A stretch of DNA of 64,000 nucleotides from Basidiobolus meristosporus CBS 931.73 (GCA_002104905.1 MCFE01000279.1:39986-103985), one strand, 5' to 3'. Positions 49,001-61,460 are shown, counted from the stretch's first letter. Numbers and translations: made by a program. The notes: a model not told the origin generated them from the sequence alone.

Positions 49001-50770
49001 TGTTATCTGGAGAGGTTTGGTTAAGTGGATTTAGGTAGAGTTGAGAAGGCAACCAGCACCAGAAATTGTTTCGTGGGAGGTCAACATTTATGTGGTTTTA
49101 AGGGTGGTTCCCCCAAAACGTCAGAAAGGGAAAAAATTTTTAGACACTCCTGATGCCTATCGATTTTGGGTAATTACGAAGTTTTGTAAGACAGGCAATC
49201 TATTTGGGTCACTCAATCCCAAGTATTGAGATCTCACCCAACAGTCATCGGGGATCCCCGAAGTCCAAGGCAATTGATTAAGCGTCATACGATAATAAAA
49301 GAAACACACTACAAACCCACCAGTGCATATAAGGGAAACATCGGTAGATTTACCGTGAGGGAAATCACAGAATGCGGTTGCTCCAAGGTAATTGGTTGAA
49401 TTACCCGAAACGGGTATGGGTTGACAGTGGTGAGGCAGTGGGGAAGGGGACGGGGTTGCGAAGTAAGGGTTTATTTGATAGGAAACGCGAATGATACTGC
49501 TTTACCGTTGATGCTGGTTACACGTTGTGCTCATTTCGAGCCGAAACGGTAGCCGTCATGATGGCTCGAGGCAGCTAACTCCGAGAAGCCACACCTTTTG
49601 GGAATATGTCCTACTTCCCCACTACCGTGGGCTAATTGGCTGTATCCATTCTGAATGGCTTAATTGACAAGCTCAGATAGGGAAGCCGAAAAATGGGGCA
49701 TTTTTTTTTCGCTTATTCCGTCGCTGAGTGACGGCTATTCGTCCATAATCCACAATTCGCGGGCGCAATGTGGGGAAATCATTTGACGCAGTCAGGTGAT
49801 TGGCTAGCAGCCCTCCGTTTGAAAACAACTCGGCCACCTCCATGTCTGCTGTTGAGGCTTCTCACTGAATCCAACGCATGTAGTGGCAACAAATTCCATT
49901 GCCATCCAAGGTTAGCTGAGCTTGCGATAAAACTGGTACTATTAGCCGAGTGGTACCAATATGACACCCAAGCCCACCTCTCTTTGCACAAGGTTGCCGT
50001 TCGAACGTGGTACCGATGACGTAAGGTAATAATACCGCCTTTAGCTCAAGAAATACCCATAGGCTCAGGAAATCGGTGGTTTGAAATGGACGGAGATTGC
50101 TGGTGTCAATCAACATCACCTGGTTGTGCAGCTGCCGCCTCCAATCATGTGTGATTTCCAGTTACAATCTACTATCAATTCTAGCTTGACATTCTTGGAT
50201 ATCTATTTTGGATGAAGCCACTGTTCTCTATGGAAAAATTCTCCTCTGATCTTCCACTACGGCACAATCCGCACAACCCTGCTGCGATTGCTTCAGTCTC
50301 ACCATATACAGGGTGAACTATGTTCCGTATTCGGAACTCAAGTGGAGATTCGGTCCACCAAATGGGGCATTTTCATTAGATGCTTGGTATTGGATATTAT
50401 CCTCTATGCGGACAGAGGAAGCATGGACGTTGGGGCTTAACTCCTACCGATGGTTTAAATACACAAGTGTAAGTACATAGTGGAGAAAAGAAAGTGACCA
50501 CTTTTGTGGGCCGCAGAAGGGCTATGAGGTGTATCGTTGTTCGGGAGATTGCCATTTTTATTGGACATTTATTCGTTTGTCAAGAGCCACCTCGGATAGG
50601 AAAGATGTGCACGGCAATGAGTTTGGCCGTTGTTCTCAGTCCAATGTCAAGTCAGCATCTTTCTTCCAAATGCTAGTCGACGCTTTTTGTTTGAAAAGTG
50701 TCGAGCACAGCAGCAAGCATGTTGAGAAATACGGGTTAATAGTTCCGCGAGGTTGGATGCGAGTCTGTGG
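49001..50770. other. Intergenic region between IDH2 and RAD30
   Basis: 1.8 kb with only overlapping short ORFs; none has a motif or a plausible exon partner. The first few hundred bases should hold the IDH2 promoter, but no defined element was recognised. Confidence 0.35.
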
Positions 50771-53079
50771 TTATTTGAAGAATTTCGCGATTCCAGTCTT
50801 GGTACTCTTCTTTTTACTCGAGGCGGTTTCTTCCTTGGGTGGGTGAGTTTCCGAAGGACGCTTTTGTCCTTTGGAAAGGGCTAAAGCAAAGTGGTAATCC
50901 GAATGCTCATCCCACTCGTTGTAAGGAATGGACTTTCCGCACTTTTCGCAGTCAATTGTGGGCAAGTTTGCTTCACAGTCTATGTCAGCCTCGTGGTGGA
51001 TAGCTACCTCGGGAAGTACGGCGATTGGCTCCCTCTTTTCTGACTCGACAACCGCCGATAAGGAATTGGAAGAGTTCGAGGTGTGCTTCGAGTGAGCAGA
51101 GATTCCATTGGATACTGGCTTTGGGGAATCGTCTAGTGGCAGGATGTTCGTAGCAGCCTTCGGGCTTGGCGTAAAGAAGCTAGTAATTGCTTTAGAGCTT
51201 CTCCCCTCATCTTTGACGAAAGCTGTGGCTGTAATCGAGAGTCCTACACAGGGGAACACCTGTTCTGCACTCCGAAAATACTCCAACGCCTTTTGTCCTA
51301 GAACTTCTGGAGAGGTTAGTTTTCCTCTTACGATCATGGGACCTGACTTTGAACGGCCGGAAGGAGAGTTGGCAGATCGATAATGAATCTGACCATCAAA
51401 GGGCGGTTAGCAGTCGTTTCTCACAAAGTGTAAGAGAAGAGAGTTGCCATACGACGTACCGAGAGTGTTTTCGGCCATCGACCATTCAGCTCGAAATCAT
51501 CCTGTAAGCGTGTATACAGCTCTATACTTAATATATTGATCCAGGATTCTGCTTCGGTCAGGGCATTTATGGCTGGATAAAACGACTTGGCAGCCATCAT
51601 TGATTTGGAAATATTGCGAGGGACAACTACAAATAAACGCTTAATGACCGTGAGATGTCAATAGCAGCTCGCTTAGGATCCAACCTTCCTCGTCGTCTAT
51701 CCCTCTGACAATGTTGTACAAAAAGAGGCCAGTGCCTTGCCCAAATCGCCTAGTCAACTCATCTACGGTGTATTCCCTAGGTGGTTGCTGGTCAGTTGTC
51801 GAAAAGTTTCCGAATATAAACAAATGCGAACCATATGTCGCTGGCAGTTTCTGCTTTTAATTGCGATTCTAAGAGGTCTCCTAGCTTTCCTCCTAGAGAA
51901 CGAATCTTGCGAAACGGCATATCCCGGAGAAATTCTAGCACTGCTGACTGTCTGATGACTGTCTATAGCACAAGTGTCAGTGGTTCAGTGGCAAAAGCCC
52001 CGGAAGAGTATGAATCACCTGTTGGTTTGGCTTGTTGAGTGCAGAGCAGAGTTTTGCCAATGTTTTGTTGTGGGCAATGCCTAGATTGGAAACGCTTAGT
52101 ATGCTTCAGCTTGATTTGGGTGGTCAGTCATAAAGAACCTGTGGAGCATGTATAGCCAAGTTCTTCGAACACCCGCGCGCGGATGGTTTTTGAAATCTCT
52201 GCACCAATAGCAAGCTGCATATCGTTCCATTCCACCTCCTCGTCCAATTCACCAAGAACCACCCCAAGGCTTTCCCAGTCTATTTTAGGTGGATATACAT
52301 CATTCAGATAGCCAGAATACCTTTCTATTAGGAGCTTGTTTACTTCCTCCGTCACGTCAATGTAGGCTTCATCTGCCCATGGTAATCGTTGAAGTGGTAT
52401 CGTGAGAAGTCCATATTACGGGAAAAACTCTAGAGGGTTAAGAATTACCTACACTGGCCTTTTGAACAGTCTTACTATAACGCCGAAATATTTCAAAAAT
52501 TTGGGAACTAGCTCTTCGATAAGGCTCCAGTGAGACCTTGTGAGTATCACGTTCTGGATTGACATGGTAGTCAAAGGAAGATTTCTCAGTATATGTTGCC
52601 ACATGGACTAGCTGGAGCTCTAGGTTGGAGGGTTCATTAGTGCATTGTTGTGGTAAAGGATGGTAATGATATCCTAGCCACCTGGGCATAGCTTCAGCGC
52701 ATCTGTGACAGAAGAGTGTCTTTTAAAGAAAGATTAATATCAACCGTTGGATCTTGAAAAATTGAACTAATAGAAAACCGTTTCACGCCTAATCTGCGAG
52801 CAGGGTAATTAACTGCAATCAATCCTTGCCACTGTTGAACCGCAACAGGGGTTTCTGGGGGTATATTCAGCCTGACTTGTTCTAGTCGAAAGCCGTTAGT
52901 TTCTAGAACAACCAATATCCATGTATTGAGTACTAGTACATACCGACTTGGCAGTAGAAACAATCTATGCAAATGAAGGTTAGTTGCTGTCATTCCATTG
53001 TAGACTGGGAAAACAAATCACCTAGATCGATATGAAGAATGCACCTGCTGTGGCGTAGTCCAACGGGTAGAGTGCTCAT
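50771..53079 (-). CDS. RAD30: DNA polymerase eta (translesion Y-family)
   Basis: Bypasses UV photoproducts at stalled forks. Eleven-exon model (minus strand): 53,079-53,022; 52,964-52,944; 52,881-52,768; 52,702-52,682; 52,619-52,449; 52,372-52,139; 52,080-52,019; 51,962-51,832; 51,776-51,685; 51,626-51,460; 51,388-50,771, all in phase, 562 aa. Motifs: catalytic H-I-D-L-D-C-F-Y (split by an intron), I-A-V-N-Y-P-A-R, D-T-H-K-V-S-L-E-P-Y-R-R-A-S, the metal-binding V-D-E-A-Y-I-D, I-A-H-N-K-T-L-A-K-L, F-L-R-D-M-P-F-R-K-I-R-S-L-G-G and N-I-S-K-S. The C-terminus has a UBZ finger (C-E-K-C ... H-S-D-Y-H), a PIP-like A-I-T-S-F-F and a terminal G-I-A-K-F-F. Two exons are only 21 nt. Two donor sites are GTTC-type and less certain. 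Confidence 0.9.
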
Positions 53080-55046
53080 GGTTGATACGCGGATATCTAC
53101 TGCGAGAGTCAACACGCTAATGGATATTTACTGGTAATTCAATAAGCTGTTATAAAAACAGTGACTGTTTTTTGCTTACCATTTTTGAGTATTATTATGA
53201 TTAAAAGAAGCAACAATAAACATATTTTGCATTAAATTACAAGGTCGTCGTTTTATTCAACAAGTTAGGATTATGATAATTCAAGAACATGTCATATCAT
53301 CTAGACAATAATACTTGAAACTATGTGCTAGTGTACTAAAACTGGGGACTATTACAAATGCTGAAATAAAATAGTTCAAGCTTCTATCGGTTGTGTAGGC
53401 TGGTGTTTTCGGAGGTAAAGATTCGCATTGGACGGTGGAAAGGTGCGCTGTGCTATTAGGAGTTTGAAGATTAACGTGCAGGAGCAAACTACGGATAAAT
53501 GGTAAAGAAGCACTGCGGTGCTTAGTGTGCGATCCAGCGACGTATTGTTTCCAAAGAAAATATGGGCAGTCTCAAAGTCTCTAGTGACAAGGAATTTGCA
53601 GGCTGCTGTTTTAGTGTGATGCTAGTGTTGGTCCCCTTCTTTAGGTGCTGGCGCTCCTGATGACGGCGGGCGGTTATGATACGAACGGAGTCCATTGTTA
53701 TATGGAAATAAGCTTGGAGGTAGTGCAATAATGTAACGAATAAGTGGTCTTTGAAGTTGATAAGTGCTACCCGGAGAAAAGAAGACCTTTATATTCAAAT
53801 AATTAACGGATAGTGAACTATAATTATCAGATGGTGGATGTTCGACGCAAATTGGAAAAGCTTTGGAAAAAATCTTTCGAAACAACCATTTATGGACCGA
53901 TCCAGATAATGTAATAAGGGCAAAAAATGGATTGGGCTAGATGTTAGGCGGTAACATGTCCAGACGAGGTAAGTGCCAGTCTAAATCATCAGATCAATTA
54001 ACGTAGACTATTTAAATGACAATTAAGTTGGTTTGAAGTTCACTTGAAACCAAATGGCCACTTCACTACGATGTTGCTGATGAGCCATGTGCTCGGTGCC
54101 ATAGTAGAATCCCATTGATGCAATGTAACAAGTCCTCGATCGACCATATGCTTGATGAATCATCCACTTATTCGTCAACTGAAGCACATGGATTAGCTTG
54201 GCGCTCAGAAAGGAGAAATCGCAACATGCATTCGTGCCTAGCACTCAGCACTTCAATTTCCCTGGGCGGATTATCCTCGTGCCTCAAATCGGTGGGCATA
54301 TCGAAACTCTTTGTAGCAATGGACAGAGCTCTGGAATTTCTTTCAATGTACGAAACTAGGGTGCACAATAATATACCTTAAATTCTATTTATGGTTGTTT
54401 TGGCTTAGAAGAGCCCATTTGCAAGCATCCATACATGACAAAAGCGTATAGACTCACAACTTACAGAAAGTATCCCTTAGTAACTAGTGTTCAGCTCCTA
54501 GAGTCGATGCGTGCACGGTTCTAACTATCGAGATACTTGGCCAACTATCCCGTCTTGCAGCGGTTCTTGGTTCTAGTGTAAATAGTGAAAGGTGTCCTAT
54601 AACCTTATTTCAGCCTGAATAAGGCAAAGATTTGGAATAATAAATACTATGAAGTATCAAGTACTAATGCAACCGTGGCCATGGCCCACTATGCTACTTC
54701 AGCTTCTCTAGAGGTCACTGTTAGTTGGGATTATTATTGGCGAGTTGGCACACAGAACAATTCATAGGTATGAATGACATTTGTTATTAATCTTGGCGCC
54801 CGGACAGCATACAACGGGCTGAAAGCATTTATTAAAATTTACAAAAGAAACCACCAGGCACCTGTGTACGTGTGAGAATAAAAAGGAGACTGTGCCACAG
54901 CCAACGCTTAAATTTCAGTTATAACTGAGCACCTCTTCGGAATAGTGACCTCAATACTAGCAATAATTTAAGGTAAATTACGGGCTAAACATGAGGTTAT
55001 TTTGGGAAGTAGCTTCAAGCTGTGAAGACATCTACGTGTCGTCGGC
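53080..55046. other. 2-kb intergenic region with small unassigned ORFs
   Basis: A minus-strand ORF at 53,885-53,622 (87 codons, ATG) begins basic and ends R-S-Y-H-N-R-P-P-S-S-G-A-P-A-P-K-E-G before a stop. The overlapping frame 53,728-53,522 continues similarly basic. A small mitochondrial-type protein is conceivable, but I cannot assign one. Minus-strand ORFs at 54,368-54,168 and 54,244-54,023 are hydrophilic and unrecognised. Confidence 0.3.
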
Positions 55047-57246
55047 TTAAATTCGCTCGCATTTGTCACACATACACAGCGGGTAAAATGGCCTATTGTT
55101 ATCGTTGACTGTATCTTGAGTTCTGCTCCAAGACAGGCCTACAGCCATGTGTTGTGAGTATGCTATGTCCAACTCTGGAGATTCAGCAATTGTGTCACAC
55201 TTGGACTTCGACAAGGGCAAAAATGAGTTGTGTGGTAATTCTATTAGCGACCTTTGACGAATCAAGTTATTCTGATTATTCTTCCGACTTGATGTCCAGC
55301 CGGGTAATTGAAAAGTTTCAATTGCCAGTGTTGGCATCGAGAGACGTCGTGGTCCCCTGCTAGAGTTGGGTTGCTGTCCCCTTTTAGCGGATAGCTTCCT
55401 TGACAAGGACAAACTCGGGTTTGTCGATTTGTAATGTGAAGGTGGTACGGGTTTGTATAGTGTTTTTTCGGTTTTTGTTCGGAGTGCTTCGGTCATGGTA
55501 GAGTTTGGATCTCTTAAAAAGTCGTATATGCTCTCTTTTTGCTTCGAGATGTAACCACGTTGGTGTTCCAGTTGGGAGTTCGGGCTGGATTTGCGGTCGT
55601 ACAATATACTACGCCTCATTACTACTGGGGGTCGAGGGATATATTTCTTTGAAACCTTCAGTGGGGAGTTGAAGTTAAACAAGATTTCTTCATTGAAGCA
55701 GTTATGATTATGAATACTTTGGGAGGTGTAATCGGTGCGCTCTTCAAACATTCGTAAACAGTCTCTGCTTTCTTCATAGGTAAAGAGGTTTTCCTATATT
55801 CTTGGGGGAGGCTGGACATTGCCTCAGCTCTCACATGTTTGCAACCAGGCTTGGTTGGTGTACTTGTCTGGATGCTTTCGTTGGTTTTATGAAGCTGAGC
55901 ATATGTAGAGAATTTCCTTAGGTCAGTACATTGGTAACAAAGTGAATATTATTCCCATCAGTATATCATTTCGTTACCTCAGTACTGCATAGTCTGTTTG
56001 GTGCAAGTGGCGTCTTCTTGGTTTTGTTTGCACAGAGAGCCTCCTCGGACGACTCATCCTTGTTGACAAGATGTCAATGAATCCACCTTGAATAAGCTGC
56101 TATCTGCTTACTAGCTAACACAATAGTATAGGTGACACTTACAGTAGATTCCGCACCGGTTGTAGGCATGCAGGATTCGGTATTTATGGGATTTTCTTGG
56201 CTGGGACTTTGACTATCTAAATCAGGTGGCATGTAGCGGAAAAACCCCGTTTTTTGTGAGGTTGGGATTTCAGAGAGGGTGTTGTTTCCTGACGGCCTCG
56301 ATTTCCCTCGAAAGAGGAAGAAGGCGAGGGACTTTCCTTTCTTCGGTGATGCCTCATACAATGGGGACTCAAAATATTCCTGCCTTCCTGTTTCGATAAG
56401 GAGTTGAGTTTTCTCGCGACTCTGATGGGTGTACTTGGTATTGAACGATGCTTGAAAACCTTCTGAAGGGATTCTTGAGATTGACTTTTTCTTGCTTAGA
56501 TTCGCCGCATTCTTTGATTCTCTCGCGATTGCCTCCGCGATCACACGTGTCTACAAACAGCGATGTAAGTATCTTCGAAATTTCGCAGGGGGTTTGATAG
56601 GTCGAACCTGGATTTTTGTGTAGATTATCATTGTACGGAATAATTCGTTGATGTTGCTATCGACGTCCAATCCATTAAACACCTCCTCCAACCCAATGTA
56701 GGTTTTTAACTGTTGCTTAGCCATCACTGCCACGCTGTTGATTAAAAATCTAGCAACGTATTCAAGCAAGGCGGTGATGAAGATTACGGTGATGCTGGTA
56801 AAATCTTCTCCAGCCTGTTGCGGCCCAAGCAGTAACCGCAACGGGTTCGCATGTTCGGTTCCTAGTGCGCTATATCTCAGGCATTTTGCTCGTAGCTGCT
56901 CATACCGAACCGTCTCATTGGCGTCTGGCAAAGCCATGATTTCTGGCTCAACACGGTTGTGATTTGCGGTGCAGATGCTGGGCTGAGTGGCTAAGCTCGG
57001 CAGAGTTTTCTTGGAAAAACTATGAGCGCTACAGATAGCCTCTTTTGCAAACTGCTTATTGGGAACAAGTTTTAGTAGCGATGTTTCTACCCCCGAGATG
57101 TCCATCTTATCGGTAGGGAGATGCACAATCAAAAGATACAGGATCTCGTCTAGAAACCCATTGATGGCAAACACAGCATCATTTGTCAAAGAGAAGGAGC
57201 CGATCTGGGACATGATGGATTTGGTCGCCCTTGAAGTCACGTACAT
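55047..57246 (-). CDS. Possible histone-fold protein, unnamed fungal family
   Basis: Exon 1 (57,246-56,608) and exon 2 (56,550-56,143) join in phase; a later exon from about 55,793 to 55,047 reads into the last ORF after an ATATAG acceptor. A middle exon may be missing from this model. Residues ~10-55 (L-D-E-I-L-Y-L-L-I-V ... V-E-T-S-L-L-K-L-V-P) and ~115-200 (Y-E-Q-L-R-A-K-C-L-R-Y-S-A-L-G ... I-F-I-T-A-L-L-E-Y-V-A-R-F-L-I ... I-G-L-E-E-V-F-N-G-L) fit a helix-strand-helix pattern. They recall a fungal family with an H2A-like long central helix, known to me only as uncharacterised. The C-terminal half is long, basic, Ser/Pro-rich and probably disordered. Function unknown. Confidence 0.5.
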
Positions 57247-59460
57247 TGCATCTAACGGGTAGAGGTCAACTAAATGAAGCCAGGTATCAAGTCACTGTTG
57301 CCAACAATGGTACCTTTGGGCGAGAGTAGACGCATTCTCAACGGTGCAGACGTACTAAAAACGATGTATGAAGGCGCTAGAGCCACAATGGAAGGGTGAA
57401 TTCGGCTTACAAGACAAAATGGTCAGTGGCAGATCAGAAACGAGGCGTGGACCAAGTAAAAAATTGGGAGAACGAGCGTGATGGTCCGGTATTTAATATG
57501 CCAACAGGAGTGCGTTATTAACATTTCTGTGGATATACGCGGGGCCATTTTCAAATGAAGAATGCATTCCGAATGAAGGCATATCGGTGGACGGCCCACA
57601 AATTCAAGGAAGGTTACCTGTAAAATAGGCCAATGGATCCAATGTAAAGGATCTTTAATCGATCTGTAATGTAATGTGACCTTTGTTTTCAGGTGAGTGA
57701 ATATTATATCCTACTACGCTATTGCATAGGCCAAATAAATAGTAGACCAATCTCTTGCTCCAGAGACTCTAGAGGCTGTATACAGATCAATTTAATACGG
57801 TTGATTGTTAATTCATTCAAATCGGAGCATAACAGGGTCAATAGCAGTTAGATTAAGGGAATTAAGTGCAGTAGAGGTGGTGGTGTGTAGAGGATGCAAA
57901 AACACTGCCATGTACGAGTGCTGTACTTTGGAAACTTGGTGAATGAGCTGATCCTGCCTTCGCTTGCTTCCGTGCTATCTGCGTTGATTGTGTACTGCTA
58001 ACTCGGAATCATTCTCTTGACCTCTGGTATTATATATGGCACAATGGAGTACAGGTAATTCAGCCCAGCCTCACAATCAGAATTAACCAGAAAAGGCACC
58101 GATCTGGATTTTGTATAGATTCCCCTGAATGCAGGAAGTTTAGAGTTTGTTATGTTATACGCTATATACTCCATAGTGCAGTATGGATTCTTCGTGTTCT
58201 GGTTTGCTGGATATTGCTGGTGATGGTCTGGTTTAGAGCGATTTCAGTCACTAATTAAACCGCTGTTCTCTACGAAAAAGGAAAGTCCTGCTGAATAAAA
58301 ATGTGACATGGAGTGGCTTGAAGGATGTGCCTCTTCTGCATTGGCCACATAGCACAAATGTTTTGACCACTATTGATGACTGTGCCTACAGATGTATGCT
58401 TAACGGTGTGGCCAGAAATACATTACAAATAGGGATGCTGTGTTGAACAACCATAGGGTTGATAGCTTCCAGTGATGCCTATTTTGGTAAGCCAACTGCA
58501 GATTTGCACGAAATATATTACCTTTCCACTTGAGCATTTCGTCTTTTGGTCTTATGAAAGTGAAGCTATGCACTCCATTCAAATGATTCGCTCTATGGCT
58601 CGGAATATGCTAGATCCTTCTATCACTTGAATACAGTATAGCAATCAGCGCTTCTCGATGTACATATTACCAGCTAATATAGGCTCTGTTCGAGAGTGTT
58701 GATATTTACCGCCCAAAATAAAGTTCTAATCTGCTACTGGGTATATCACACTTGTTATACCGATATTTTGAGAGGATGTATTTTATAAGTGGGTCAATTA
58801 TCCCTAATAATCTTGAGTTTAGCTTAGATATCAGATGGCTTTCGGTTTATTCTGGCAGCCCAAGGGCTTTTTTGAAGTCCCAAAAAATATTCTAGAATAG
58901 GCCATACGGGGAAGAGTGAATTGACCATCAACCATGCATGTGCAAGTAGTATGGAAGCGAGCTCAAAATTTGAACACAAGCGCCTTTTTTGCATGTTGCC
59001 TAAATTAAAACTTCAGCCTTAAGCTTTTGCTGGTATTCCTACCTTCTTACTACAGGCTCGTGGTACTCCATGTCGTTTATATCCAACAACTTTATAACTT
59101 GTATACTTTTCTCAAATGCCACCCGCAAATTCTCATATTCTGTATGTGTAAAGGGTTTAAAAGGTTTGACATCTTAATTCTAACTCAAAATATAGCCTCT
59201 AACCCTGGCTTTTTGAGCTTGAAGGCTCAGTTCTAAAAGGTTAGTACCGGTTTTCAATATATTTGCCATCTTTGCATCCATACAGTTATGGCTGTACTCT
59301 ACAAACCATTTATTGGTGTGTATGATTCTAAATAATTTTCAACATGCAGCACTTCACACATGTAGCTACTGGTGTGTGTCTGGATGACTATGGATATAAC
59401 TCAAAGTGCTTCTTACCTATTGATAGCTCAGCTTAATCTTACTTGTAGGACATTTTCAAA
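57247..59460. other. 2.2-kb region at the border of the subtelomere
   Basis: No gene recognised. CpG density falls again from about 58,900 onward, marking entry into subtelomeric repeat DNA. ORFs at 58,400-58,582 and 59,027-59,236 have no motif. Confidence 0.35.
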
Positions 59461-59469
59461 TGTTAAGTC

Positions 59470-59575
59470 AAAAGCACTTTCATGAAATTGATGATGATGA
59501 TCCCATCAAAAGGCCATTGCAAAACTGGTATTCTATGACTGAGAGGGAATAGTGCCACCAGGATACCTCACATCA
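59470..59575 (-). repeat. Short repeat shared with the left repeat block
   Basis: The reverse complement matches about 8,400-8,480, including the near-identical core CCTTTTGATGGGATCATC, CTCTCAGTCA.A (CTCTTAGTCACA) and CCTG.TGG. It links the telomere-proximal and internal repeat populations. Confidence 0.5.
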
Positions 59576-59664
59576 GAATAGTACAGTACCCTCATTATCT
59601 ACAAAAACCAATCAAAATTATTTGTTCAAATGGCCATTAGGTTGCTTTCATGGGGGCCATGAAA

Positions 59665-59900
59665 GCCACTGCATGGTGAATTCTATGTTTACTCAGTACA
59701 AGTATCTCAGGAAGCCAATGTTTTCTGAAAATTTTCTTAGAAAGTTAGGTTAGGGGGCTATTTTCCTGGAGAGATAGGGCTGAGAGTTGAGAAGCAAAGT
59801 ACTTTAAATTTTCAAGTTTCCTAAGTCTAAGTTGCAATTTCTGGAAAGTCAAGTTTGCAATGTGAGAACCTAAGTGTAGCTCAGGCTGTTGTAATAGCTC
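59665..59900 (-). mobile_element. Degenerate SINE-like copy, innermost of the subtelomeric chain
   Basis: A diverged version of the SINEs farther right: TGGTGAATTCTATGTTTACT, ACAAGTATCTCAGGAAGCCAA, TCTTAGAAAGTTAGGTTAGGGG, GAGAGTTGAGAAGC and AGCTCAGGCTG align with the consensus. It is followed by GATAGGGTTAGGGTTTAGGG at about 59,906-59,925, the first telomere-like junction. Confidence 0.55.
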
Positions 59901-59927
59901 TGAAGATAGGGTTAGGGTTTAGGGTTA

Positions 59928-60377
59928 GGGGGAGGAAAGTCACCAAGTAGTGAAATCTTTATTTACTTATGACAAGTATCTAAAGAAGCCAAGTTAATCT
60001 GAAGTTATTCCTAGTTAGCTAGGTCTGAGAGAGGTTTCCTGGAAAGCCAGGCCTGAGAAGTGAGAATCTGAATATATCTGAGCTAAGTTATACTGGTTTG
60101 CGGTAGGTGGATTGTGGCCGGAAAGGCCAGTGGACTGGGGGAACTGAGATGAATTTCTGGGCGATCACTGGCCATATTTACTAGGCAAATCTGGCCATTA
60201 GCATTTCAAGGATTTCAGCCAATCAGAGCCTTTACTTTGCCCAATAGTTGATCAAGCCATCTCCCAATGAGCACACATCAATTTATTAATCAAATTTTTG
60301 CTGGATCCAGGATTTGAACCCACAACCATGGGTATGGAAGGGTTAGGGATAACCACAAGGCTAAGTGTTCTTGGTTA
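59928..60377 (-). mobile_element. tRNA-headed SINE, copy S1 (two-hairpin form)
   Basis: On the minus strand the element starts with a tRNA-like head at the right: A box TAGCCTTGTGG (about 60,352-60,363 complement) and a perfect B box GGTTCAAATCC (complement of GGATTTGAACC at about 60,310-60,320). It ends at the left with the common tail containing AAATAAAGATTTCAC. This copy has only two of the CCTRG hairpins (60,010-60,023 and 60,038-60,051); the first looks like a fusion of hairpins 1 and 3 of the longer copies, implying an internal deletion or ancestral form. Confidence 0.75.
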
Positions 60378-60390
60378 GGGGGGGGGAGGG

Positions 60391-61460
60391 GGGGGGAGAC
60401 AGTCACCAACAGGTGAAATCTTTATTTCAGTTGAAACAAAGAAGCCAGCGCTACTGTTGTAGCTTTGATACAAGAGTGTGTAGCTGAGGGGAATTTGTAG
60501 GTAAGTTAATAAGAAGTGATGATAGTTCTTCAGTGCTCAAGACACTGTTCAGTGGGAAGGGGGGTAGCAAGAGAGGTAAGAATGACTTGTGAACAACATT
60601 AATGAGGGGAATGTGATAAGGATTGATATTCATCATAAAGGGAGTGTGCTGCTGCAGATATTGCTGCCAAAGGTCTGTCAAGTACTTCAGGTAGGCCAGC
60701 TTGGGTTTTTCTGACTGCAGAATATAGTGAGCAAACTTCTTGACTTCAGGATCTCCAAGTATAGTTCTCCAGCAGGAGCCAGGTGTTGCGTGGTGTGTTC
60801 TCTTCCAGGCCTTAATCAGTGGGTTGTTGCAGTTGTGAAGTCTGAGGTATAATCTGGTTCTAAGGTAGAGAAGTCTGATCTTATAGGGCATAAACCCAAA
60901 AGCACCAAGAATAGCATGTCTGTAGGGGCATTCAGGCAAATGAGGCACCAAGGAGGTAATGCACCATACTGCAAACTTGTCAAGCTTAGTGCAGTCTCTA
61001 GAAGTAAGAGAGAGAAGTGGTAAGCCAAATTCCAGGACAGGGAAGACAAACTGCTTGAGTAGAAGGAGGCAGCTGGGAGCTGAAGTTGTAGGAGGAGTAA
61101 CAGCCAGTAGCTTGTGGAGTGCCTGTCTTGCTAGGATAATTCTCTTCTTCAGGTGTGCTCCAGAGTCTAGTCCAGTAGGAAGGAAAGGAAAGCCAAGATA
61201 TGTAGCAGAAACCTGAGCAGGTAGAGTGGAGTTCTCCAAGTTGATGGGAGAGCCCAAAGGTACTGTCTTTGCAATGGAAAGCTGGAGATTATTCTTCTGC
61301 AGATACTGGTGGATGGTCTGGGAGTCTTGTTGCACATTGGAGGAGGATATTCTGATGTCATCAGCAAAGAGAGTAACCAGGCAGTCAGCTGAGAGTCTTG
61401 GGAAATCATTCAGGAAGATGGCAAACAGTATAGGACCAAGCACAGAGCCTTGAACCACTT
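60391..61460 (-). mobile_element. 5'-truncated non-LTR retrotransposon L1 with reverse-transcriptase ORF
   Basis: Open frame of 335 codons (61,458-60,451). It starts at the truncation edge inside the RT palm with V-Q-G-S-V-L-G-P-I-L-F and has T-L-F-A-D-D-I-R-I, the catalytic F-A-D-D box of LINE reverse transcriptases. The C-terminal region continues about 250 residues without a recognised endonuclease. Domains upstream of the palm are missing. The 3' tail (TCACC-AACA-GGTGA hairpin complement at 60,403-60,416, then AAATAAAGA on the RNA strand) is shared with the SINEs. The 5' edge at 61,460 reads ACTTAGGGGGG, a telomere-like junction with the next element. Confidence 0.8.

Noticed and set aside
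50529-50846. 105-codon plus-strand ORF downstream of polymerase eta
   Set aside because: It overlaps the polymerase eta C-terminus in antisense and has no recognisable motif.
53041-53110. tRNA-like start (TGGCGTAGTCCAACGG)
   Set aside because: No B box or cloverleaf; the minus strand here is the first exon of polymerase eta.
60374-60400. Poly-G runs as G-quadruplex regulatory elements
   Set aside because: They lie at element junctions and are most simply degenerate telomere repeats; no gene is next to them.
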